Assembly (NCBI GenBank): GCA_903822375.1 | Contig: CAIJOU010000514.1 | Location: 1 to 5,019, forward strand | Length of the DNA: 5,019 bases | Source of the DNA: Candidatus Hydrogenedentota bacterium | GTDB taxonomy: Bacteria > Hydrogenedentota > Hydrogenedentia > Hydrogenedentales > CAITNO01 | Direction: 5' to 3' | Shown here: positions 1 to 5,019 of the stretch, piece by piece | Layout of the letters: each line of letters opens with the position of its first letter | Position numbering within the stretch: the first letter of the stretch is position 1 | Position numbers and translations under genes: made by a program | Notes under the pieces: model-generated | The model's database searches: none | What the model was told of the DNA's origin: nothing | What the model saw: only the letters and a program-made list of their open reading frames with translations

Positions 1-14
1 GAATGCCGCCCCCG

Positions 15-1319
15 CTAGGACCAATCGCGCGCCGGACGGGCACGCAGTCTGTTGGCTTCCTCGTCGTTGATGAATTCTTCCTTTACAGGGTCCAACTCCA
101 GCTTGCGGCCGAGCATCCATGACAGTGCCGCCGCATGGCACGCGATGTGCGAATGCCGCATCACCTCCGCGTTGGCTGCCGTGGGTTTGCGTGATTTGAT
201 GCAGTCCAGGAAATCCCGGGAGTGCCCCTGCACGTCCAGTCCGGGCTGGCTCTGCGGCGATTGGGAAAGTTCCGGCTTGAGCGATGCGGGATTCACCTCG
301 ATACCGCCGCTGTCTCCGACCTCGACCCAGCCTTCGTCGCCTTCGAATCGCACGGGACAGGTGCCCAGGGCTTGAACCCACCCCGGACGCTGTTCAAAGG
401 GCGTCTTCAGGAAGTGCATCACCAGTTTGACGCCGTTGGCATAAAGGGCCGTGATGTTTTCTTCGTTGGGCTCAAACGAGACGGGCATCGTGTCGTCCGC
501 CTTGTTGGCCCACTGGCAGAGGTCCACGGTGTGCGCGCCCCAATCCAGCAGGCGTGCACCCGATTCAAAATCCCAGTGCGCGCGCCATCCCCCTTTGACA
601 TACTCACTGTTGTACAACCGCCACGGCGCCGGGCCCAGCCACATGTTCCAATCCACCACGTCGGGTGGGGGCGTCGCTTCCCCCGGCAACCAGGCCGTCT
701 TGAACTCCGGAACGTACACACTGGCGTGCAGCGTGTGAATCTTGCCGAGTTTCCCCGTGTGCGCAAGCTCGACGGCCTTCTGGAAATTGGCAACGCTGCG
801 CCGCTGTGTCCCGGCCTGAAAGACGCGGCCCGTGCGCTTGATGGTCTCCGCAAGTTCCTGGCAGTTGGCTATGGTCAGTCCGCAGGGTTTCTCGCTGTAC
901 ACGTCCTTGCCCGCCTTCGCAGCAAGTATCGACGCCGGGGAGTGCCAGCGGTCGCCCGTGGCGATGAGCACCGCATCAATGTCTTTTCGATCAAGCAGTT
1001 CACGGAAGTCCCAATACAAAACGCAGTCGCTGTTGCCGTAATGTTTGTCGACAAATTCCTTGGCGGCGTCGCGGCGGCTTGCCTGCACGTCCGCCACGGC
1101 GACACACTGCACATCGGGCTGTTCAAGCATCTGCGGCAGGACGTATCTGCAGCGCGGACCAATCCCGATAACGCCCAGCGTCACCCTTTCGCTCGGGGCG
1201 TCCACGCCTCCTTTTCCCAACGCGCTGGAGGGAATGATCCAGGGAGCCGAAATTGCGGCCGTAGACGCGGCGGCGTTACGCATGAATTGACGGCGTGTGG
1301 CGAGAGATTCGCTTCTCAT
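15..1319 (-). CDS. Tat-exported Gfo/Idh/MocA family oxidoreductase
   Basis: This is a 434-residue NAD(P)-dependent sugar or polyol dehydrogenase-like protein. The start at 1319 is chosen because AAAGGAG lies 9 bases upstream (1329-1335) and because it puts a Tat signal at the N-terminus: TRRQFM (residues 8-13), then an Ala-rich hydrophobic stretch to about residue 34. An upstream in-frame ATG at 1412 would add 31 unlikely residues. The Rossmann fold begins at 47-56 with GVIGIGPR, a variant of GxGxxG. The family EKP motif is at 143-145 (Lys144 is the usual catalytic lysine), and a WGAHTVD motif at 260-266 supplies the usual active-site His. The C-terminus (FLDCIKSRKPT, about 390-400, then GRKLELDP and a final RDW) matches the large exported subfamily of Planctomycete-like bacteria. 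Folded, cofactor-loaded export is inferred from the Tat signal. The substrate cannot be told. It is divergent from the transporter gene. Confidence 0.93.
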   Translation of the reverse strand: MRSESLATRRQFMRNAAASTAAISAPWIIPSSALGKGGVDAPSERVTLGVIGIGPRCRYVLPQMLEQPDVQCVAVADVQASRRDAAKEFVDKHYGNSDCVLYWDFRELLDRKDIDAVLIATGDRWHSPASILAAKAGKDVYSEKPCGLTIANCQELAETIKRTGRVFQAGTQRRSVANFQKAVELAHTGKLGKIHTLHASVYVPEFKTAWLPGEATPPPDVVDWNMWLGPAPWRLYNSEYVKGGWRAHWDFESGARLLDWGAHTVDLCQWANKADDTMPVSFEPNEENITALYANGVKLVMHFLKTPFEQRPGWVQALGTCPVRFEGDEGWVEVGDSGGIEVNPASLKPELSQSPQSQPGLDVQGHSRDFLDCIKSRKPTAANAEVMRHSHIACHAAALSWMLGRKLELDPVKEEFINDEEANRLRARPARDWS

Positions 1320-1657
1320 CGAAGAAAGCTCCTTTGTCCATGGGCGCGTTGAGGTTTGGCCTGCAAATGGCACCGTAAACAAACCAGAATTCCAATACCG
1401 GCCCCGCACCAACCAGGGCTGCCCTTTGGCGAATACGAGAATACAGCATCCGGCTCACCGCCCACAAAGGCCGCATCTTCAGTGTTCGCTCAACCTCTTT
1501 CGAGTTTCCCAATTGGCAGAATCCCGTCATCGTTTGTTAGGATGCGTGGTGGATGGCATTGTCCCTGCTCCGGGCTCTTTCTTATGAAGGTCTTGCCGGA
1601 ACGAAAGATTCGAACGGTAAAGCCCTTGCCTGATGCAAAGAGACACACAAAGGAAAC
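1320..1657. other. Divergent intergenic region
   Basis: These 338 bases separate the divergent oxidoreductase and transporter genes, so they should contain a promoter for each. The open frames here give low-complexity, Arg/Pro/Ser-rich translations with no family resemblance, and I treat the region as non-coding. I found no convincing -35/-10 pair. The best plus-strand candidate (TTGGCA at 1513-1518 and TAGGAT at 1538-1543) has 19-base spacing and is weak. No riboswitch-like structure, tRNA or terminator was recognised. Confidence 0.6.
1329..1335 (-). promoter_or_regulatory. Ribosome binding site deciding the oxidoreductase start
   Basis: The minus strand reads AAAGGAG followed by 9 bases and then ATG at 1319. 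This near-ideal Shine-Dalgarno sequence with normal spacing favours 1319 over the earlier in-frame ATG at 1412, and the resulting protein opens with a Tat signal. Confidence 0.8.
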
Positions 1658-2947
1658 ATGATGCACGTATCGGCTGGCGCAGAAAAACCACGAAACCCCG
1701 TCGCGCTTGTCTTGCTCGCCAGCTTGATAGGTACGACCATTGAGTTCTTCGATTTCTACATCTACGCCAACGCGGCGGTCCTCGTGTTTCCGCAGTTGTT
1801 TTTCCCCCGCGCCGACCCGACGGCCGGGACTTTGGAATCGCTGGCGACTTTTTCCATCGCGTTCTTTGCGCGCCCGATCGGGTCAGCCGTGTTCGGCCAT
1901 TTTGGCGACCGTATCGGGCGCAAGGCGACCCTGGTGGCCGCACTGTTGACCATGGGACTCTCGACGGTCGCCATCGGCTTGCTACCCACTTACGCGGCGA
2001 TCGGAACCGCCGCACCGCTGTTGCTGGCGCTTTGCCGCCTGGGTCAGGGCCTGGGACTTGGCGGGGAATGGGGCGGCGCCGTGCTGCTCGCCACGGAGAA
2101 CGCGCCCCCGGAAAAGCGCGCCTGGTTTGGCATGTTCCCCCAGTTGGGGTCACCCATCGGTTTCATTCTTGCAAGCGGTTTCTTCCTCATGTTGAGCCAG
2201 TGCCTGACCGACGAGCAGTTCTTCCGTTTTGGGTGGCGCCTTCCCTTCCTTGCAAGCACGGCGCTTATCCTCTTCGGCCTGTATGTGCGGCTGAGACTTA
2301 CCGAGACTCCCGCCTTCGAGGAAGTGCTGAAGAACAACAAACGGGTCAAGATTCCGACGGCGACCGTGGTGGCGCGCTACCCGCGGGTGCTCGTGCTCGG
2401 CGTGTTCATTGCTATGACAACATTCACGCTCTTCTACCTCATGACTGTCTTTACGCAGAGCTGGGCCACCACATCGCTCGGCTACACGCGCCCGGTCTTC
2501 CTGCGGATGCAACTGTTCTCCACGCTCGTCTATGGCGCCACCATACCAATTTCGGCCGTCCTGGCGGACCGCATTGGCAGGCGTCGGACGCTCATCTGGG
2601 TGACCGTCACCATTGCGCTGTTCGGCTTTCTCATATCGCCCATGTTCGGCTCGGGAAGCCCCGTGCTGGTCACTTGCTTTCTGTGCATGGGCCTCGGCCT
2701 GATGGGCATGACTTACGGGCCGCTCGGCACCATGCTCTCCGAACTCTTCCCCGCGGAGGTGCGCTTTACGGGGGCGTCATTGACGTTCAACCTGGCCGGA
2801 ATCTTTGGCGCGTCACTCGCGCCCTACATTGCCGTTTCGCTGGCGAAGCATTACGGCCTGGCCTATGTCGGATTCTACCTCTCCGTCGCGGCATTGGTAA
2901 CGCTGCTCGCGCTCATTTTTACGAGAGAATCTCCGCAAGAGGTGTAG
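1658..2947 (+). CDS. MFS transporter, MHS (metabolite:H+ symporter) type
   Basis: This is a 429-residue inner-membrane transporter of the major facilitator superfamily, with about twelve hydrophobic segments (roughly 14-34, 59-80, 90-110, 115-136, 160-180, 193-212, 243-265, 283-302, 310-328, 334-356, 371-395 and 400-421). Features of the shikimate/alpha-ketoglutarate/proline-betaine-like MHS group are visible: EFFDFYIYA at 29-37 in helix 1, the MFS motif A GHFGDRIGRK at 80-89, RLGQGLGLGGEWGGA at 127-141 in helix 4, a second motif A copy (ADRIGRRR, 303-310) after helix 8, and ELFPAEVRFTG at 362-372. The length is normal for the family. Proton-coupled uptake of an organic acid or small zwitterion is known for relatives; the substrate here is unknown. 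Two ATGs stand in tandem at 1658 and 1661. The AAGGA at 1650-1654 suits the second better (6-base spacing), so the protein may be one residue shorter. It is divergent from the oxidoreductase. Confidence 0.92.
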   Translation: MMHVSAGAEKPRNPVALVLLASLIGTTIEFFDFYIYANAAVLVFPQLFFPRADPTAGTLESLATFSIAFFARPIGSAVFGHFGDRIGRKATLVAALLTMGLSTVAIGLLPTYAAIGTAAPLLLALCRLGQGLGLGGEWGGAVLLATENAPPEKRAWFGMFPQLGSPIGFILASGFFLMLSQCLTDEQFFRFGWRLPFLASTALILFGLYVRLRLTETPAFEEVLKNNKRVKIPTATVVARYPRVLVLGVFIAMTTFTLFYLMTVFTQSWATTSLGYTRPVFLRMQLFSTLVYGATIPISAVLADRIGRRRTLIWVTVTIALFGFLISPMFGSGSPVLVTCFLCMGLGLMGMTYGPLGTMLSELFPAEVRFTGASLTFNLAGIFGASLAPYIAVSLAKHYGLAYVGFYLSVAALVTLLALIFTRESPQEV

Positions 2948-2961
2948 CAGTTCCCCGGACC

Positions 2962-3314
2962 TTACTTGCGTTCCAGGACTATATCGCCGCTCATCGTCTC
3001 CAGCGAGACAGAGGCTTTGGCCCCGGCCGGGCCGAACTGCAGTTTTCTTCCAGGCCCAAGACGTTTTTCCGGAGCCGGTCCAAAGGCGTTTCGGATGCTG
3101 CCTGAGAACGTTGAGGCCTCAAATGAGGCCGCCGGATTCTCGGGAACGCGCACGCGAATAGACCCGCAGTTTTCCCGTTTCGGCCAAGTCCCCGGAGACT
3201 TCAATATCGCCCGCTTCGGTGGAAAAGGTGCCCGACGCCGATTGCCCGGGCAATGAGATAGGCGTCGGCCGACTTCGCGTCGAGCGGGAAATCTGTCTCG
3301 CCGTGCTTGACCAT
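2962..3314 (-). pseudogene. Frame-broken DUF4097-like beta-repeat protein remnant
   Basis: Three minus-strand frames each hold one piece of what reads as a single protein. Frame 1 (ATG at 3314) gives a segment with DFPLDAKSADAYLIA. Frame 2 (about 3238-3175) gives GTFSTEAGDIEVSGDL. Frame 3 (about 3171 down to TAA at 2964-2962) gives SIRVRVPENPAASFEAST, then SVSLETMSGDIVLERK. The repeated SGDI/SGSI turns followed by short beta strands resemble the DUF4097 (adhesin-like beta-helix) family. Each frame change equals one extra base: the first near 3236-3245, the second at the GGGAAAACTG run (3176-3167). Removing one base at each place gives a continuous reading frame. No signal peptide or N-terminal half is recognisable upstream, so the gene also seems truncated. 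It ends 14 bases from the transporter stop, in convergent orientation. The family call is from pattern recognition only. The 5' limit is uncertain, and two sequencing errors could explain the breaks. Confidence 0.55.
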
Positions 3315-3379
3315 GGTCCTTTTCTCTATGGCATCCAAATTCAATCGCTGGCACCCAGTATGCCACGCCGGGCATCGCC

Positions 3380-3402
3380 TGTGTTGTTCTCCCAACAACA
3401 CA
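3380..3402. repeat. Perfect 9-bp inverted repeat (hairpin)
   Basis: TGTGTTGTT (3380-3388), a five-base loop CTCCC and AACAACACA (3394-3402) form a perfect stem-loop. There is no T-run after either arm, so it is not a standard intrinsic terminator. It lies about 65 bases upstream of the apparent start of the DUF4097-like remnant, and could be an operator for that gene or part of a repeat element. The structure is seen directly; its function is unknown. Confidence 0.7.
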
Positions 3403-3495
3403 TCCGTGACGTGTTTTGAAGTTTAGATGCCGCAGGCCTGCAAAAGGTTTAGGAAAGCCTGGTCACGGTTTCCCGTCGGAGAGGGTGGGATGAAT

Positions 3496-3586
3496 CCGGA
3501 CGGCTCCGGCCATAAACCGGGGTTTGGAGGGCGAAGCCCGCCGGATGAGCAACGGCTGAGGCTGCGGAATGGAATTCGGCATGCCG
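3496..3586. repeat. Cluster of four short palindromes
   Basis: Within 91 non-coding bases there are four self-complementary units: CCGGA-cggc-TCCGG (3496-3509), AAACC-gg-GGTTT (3514-3525), GGGC-gaa-GCCC (3529-3539) and CGGCATGCCG (3577-3586). The first three follow each other with only 3-4 bases between them. Such density suggests a structured RNA or an interspersed palindromic element, although short GC-rich palindromes also arise by chance in GC-rich DNA. Only one copy is present in the window, so repetition in the genome cannot be shown. Confidence 0.4.
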
Positions 3587-3755
3587 TGAGCGCACCTTTC
3601 CGAAAGAAGAAGAGGTATGATGTCCGAACAAGCAGACCGGGACAACCGGCACGAGCGCCAGGAGAGATGCCGGATGGAATCCCGTTTGCAGTAACCGGGT
3701 TTTGACTTCGAACACACTTTGGGCCCTGCAAAACGACTGACAGGAACGGGAACTC

Positions 3756-4724
3756 ATGGACCGAAGACAGGCACTAAAGCAGTTGGTTGTTGCGGCAACG
3801 GCGTGCGGATGCTCGTTGGCGGGCTGCCGAACCACACGCAAAGTGCGCATGGAAACCTGTACGTTCAAAGACGTGGGAGACTGCGCAATCAAATTGGATG
3901 TGTACACGGGTATCGCAGATGGCGGCCTTCGCCCGATCATTGTCACAATACACGGAGGCGCCCTGATCATGGGGGCGCGCTCTCCGATCCAGACGGATTT
4001 GTTCAGCCCGCTGATTGAAAAGGGGTTTGCCGTGGTGTCAATCGACTACCGCCTCGCGCCGGAGACCAAACTCCCCGAAATCATAAAAGACGTTCAGGCG
4101 GCTTTTGCCTGGCTCCACGAGCATGCTGCGGACCGCTTTGGCGGCGACCCGGACCGAATTGCCGTGCAGGGCGGTTCTGCCGGCGGCTACCTGGCGTTGA
4201 TGACCGGGATTTGCATCCAGCCCCGTCCCAAGGCGCTGGTCTCCCACTTCGGCTTCGGGGACATTGTCGGCGAATGGCAGAGCAGGCCCGATCCCTACTA
4301 TTGCACCAAGCCAATGATTACCAAAGAGGAGGCCATGAGCGCTGTTGGGGAGGGAACACCCTGTGGAAACCCGCAAGGCAAATGGCGCAATGACTTCTAC
4401 CTGTACTGCCGCCAGCAGGGCGTTTGGCCGAATGAAATTACCGGCTTGGACCCCCGCGTTGCACCAGAATCCTTTGTGCCGTTCTGCCCCGTCAAGAACG
4501 TCACGGCAGAGTACCCGCCAACGTTGCTCGCCCACGGCACCGATGACACCGACGTCCCTTATGTGCTCTCCGTACAGATGGCGGATGCGCTCAAGAATGC
4601 AGGCGTGGAACATGAGTTGATCTCGCTCGACGGCGCCGGCCATGGATTCTCCCACGCCAAACCGGAAGACTACAAAAAGGTGCTCGACCGCACCACGGCG
4701 TTTTTCGTCCAATACCTCAGGTAG
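3756..4724 (+). CDS. Secreted alpha/beta hydrolase lipoprotein (esterase/lipase-like)
   Basis: This is a 322-residue serine hydrolase of the alpha/beta fold, nearest in style to hormone-sensitive-lipase or BD-FAE-like carboxylesterases. An HGGA motif (66-69) supplies the oxyanion hole, GGSAGG (139-144) the nucleophile Ser141, HGTDDTDVP (260-268) the acid (Asp264 by alignment with the usual HGTxDxxVP) and GAGHGF (293-298) the His296. IDYRLAPE (96-103) is typical of the group. The N-terminus has a twin-arginine start (DRRQALK, 2-8), a short hydrophobic core and a lipobox LAGC ending at Cys24, so the protein is probably lipid-anchored outside the cytoplasm. An insertion of about 65 residues (170-235), rich in Trp, Tyr and Cys, probably forms a substrate-covering cap. 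Ester or acyl-group hydrolysis is inferred; the substrate is unknown. The start has AGGA at 3742-3745, 10 bases upstream. The gene stands alone. Confidence 0.9.
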   Translation: MDRRQALKQLVVAATACGCSLAGCRTTRKVRMETCTFKDVGDCAIKLDVYTGIADGGLRPIIVTIHGGALIMGARSPIQTDLFSPLIEKGFAVVSIDYRLAPETKLPEIIKDVQAAFAWLHEHAADRFGGDPDRIAVQGGSAGGYLALMTGICIQPRPKALVSHFGFGDIVGEWQSRPDPYYCTKPMITKEEAMSAVGEGTPCGNPQGKWRNDFYLYCRQQGVWPNEITGLDPRVAPESFVPFCPVKNVTAEYPPTLLAHGTDDTDVPYVLSVQMADALKNAGVEHELISLDGAGHGFSHAKPEDYKKVLDRTTAFFVQYLR

Positions 4725-4840
4725 TGCCGTCGTGAACGGGCAAGAAGTTGAAATGTTTGCTCCTGCCGCCGACAATGCCCATAAGACCGTTGCACATCGT
4801 GGTTCCTGTTGCTTGAAAACGGGCAAGGAGGTGTATGCGC
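4725..4840. other. Short intergenic gap
   Basis: These 116 bases lie between the hydrolase stop and the next start. No terminator hairpin or promoter was recognised. With same-strand genes on both sides, either co-transcription or an unseen promoter is possible. Confidence 0.5.
4825..4831 (+). promoter_or_regulatory. Strong ribosome binding site for the partial gene
   Basis: AAGGAGG is a full Shine-Dalgarno match. It lies 9 bases before ATG 4841 and only 3 bases before the in-frame ATG 4835, so 4841 is the preferred start. It is the best evidence that the truncated reading frame after it is a real gene. Confidence 0.8.
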
Positions 4841-5019
4841 ATGCCTGATTTTACAGTCGTAATTGAAGGTGAATCCGCATCCGTCGAGACAGCAGATGAA
4901 TTGGCCGTTCTGTTGGAGGTGTTGCATGGCGACCACTACCAGGACGCGCTGGACCAGCTGGGCTCGAATTTGGCGGATATTCTCTGCGAGCCTCGCGGTC
5001 TTTGCGCGGTTCTGAAGTC
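4841..5019 (+). CDS. Hypothetical protein, 5' part only (runs off the window)
   Basis: An open frame starts at ATG 4841 and stays open for 59 codons to the window edge. The AAGGAGG ribosome binding site supports it. The visible protein begins MPDFTVVIEG, a beta-strand-like start, then becomes acidic and helical with regularly spaced Leu/Ala (DELAVLLEVL at 19-28, DALDQLG at 35-41, NLADILCE at 43-50, GLCAVLK at 53-59). No signal peptide or membrane segment is visible. I do not recognise the gene. The alternation of short amphipathic helices, with a phrase like 'ALxxLGxxLxxIL...LxxVL', is reminiscent of helical-repeat proteins, but that is a weak inference from 59 residues. It may be co-transcribed with the hydrolase upstream. 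Confidence 0.7.
   Translation, partial: MPDFTVVIEGESASVETADELAVLLEVLHGDHYQDALDQLGSNLADILCEPRGLCAVLK

Larger units (their letters stand above)
3315..3755. other. Non-coding region with palindromes
   Basis: These 441 bases precede the hydrolase gene. Open frames exist on both strands (for example plus 3427-3705 and minus 3449-3970), but their translations are rich in Arg, Pro, Gly and Ser, lack recognisable folds, and have no good ribosome binding site. The stretch contains a 9-bp hairpin (3380-3402) and a cluster of short palindromes (3496-3586), listed separately. A weak TTGACT at 3702-3707 has no matching -10 sequence at the usual distance. I could not place the hydrolase promoter. Confidence 0.55.

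Noticed and set aside
222..1352. A 376-codon plus-strand open frame opposite the oxidoreductase
   Set aside because: The minus-strand frame has a complete family match. The plus-strand translation shows no coherent fold and is a shadow caused by GC-rich codon use.
1596..1625. TTCGAAT-like sequence resembling a tRNA T-loop
   Set aside because: The flanking bases do not pair into a T-arm, and no acceptor or anticodon arms are found on either strand.
2032..3105. A 357-codon plus-strand frame overlapping the transporter
   Set aside because: It overlaps a clear MFS gene in another frame. Its translation is rich in Arg, His and Gly with no membrane or domain pattern.
3681..3703. CCCG...CGGG followed by TTTT, a terminator-like pattern
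   Set aside because: The stem is only 4 bp with an 11-base loop and a short T-run, and no complete plus-strand gene ends nearby.
3427..3705. A 92-codon plus-strand frame in the long intergenic region
   Set aside because: It has no ribosome binding site, its composition is Arg/Pro/Gly-rich, and no family pattern is visible.
4038..4826. A 262-codon minus-strand frame opposite the hydrolase
   Set aside because: The plus strand encodes all catalytic motifs of an alpha/beta hydrolase; the opposite frame is a shadow.
4735..4827. Direct repeat AACGGGCAAG at 4735-4744 and 4818-4827
   Set aside because: Two 10-base copies 83 bases apart, without matching flanks or a third copy, are compatible with chance. 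The second copy overlaps the ribosome binding site.
4733..4848. A possible 38-residue small gene from GTG 4733
   Set aside because: It has no ribosome binding site and overlaps the well-supported start at 4841.

Overview
The window looks like bacterial chromosome of moderately high GC (about 60% by eye). It carries three complete genes, one gene cut by the right edge, and one frame-broken gene remnant. The protein repertoire suggests a member of the Planctomycetes/Verrucomicrobia/Hydrogenedentes-type bacteria, which carry large families of Tat-exported Gfo/Idh/MocA oxidoreductases with the same C-terminal ending. This is inference from protein style; no rRNA or other marker is present.

Layout. 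At 15-1319 (minus) lies a Tat-exported Gfo/Idh/MocA-type sugar oxidoreductase. A 338-base divergent intergenic region (1320-1657) separates it from an MHS-type major facilitator transporter at 1658-2947 (plus). Almost tail to tail with the transporter, on the minus strand at about 2962-3314, are the remains of a DUF4097-like beta-repeat protein. Its recognisable segments fall in three successive frames, so it is either a pseudogene or a place with two sequence errors. From about 3315 to 3755 there is no convincing gene. This stretch holds a perfect 9-bp stem hairpin (3380-3402) and a run of short palindromes (3496-3586). At 3756-4724 (plus) lies a secreted alpha/beta hydrolase with a combined Tat-like and lipoprotein signal. 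After 116 non-coding bases, a small acidic protein with a strong ribosome binding site begins at 4841 and runs off the end.

Function. The exported oxidoreductase, the organic-acid or polyol-type symporter and the cell-surface esterase-like hydrolase would fit scavenging of carbohydrate-derived compounds: extracytoplasmic modification or deacylation, then uptake. The oxidoreductase and transporter are divergent, so they may share control, but they are not one operon. The hydrolase stands alone. I see no CRISPR array, tRNA, rRNA, insertion sequence or clear novel multi-gene system. The points most worth checking are the frame-broken DUF4097-like gene and the palindrome-rich non-coding block beside it.
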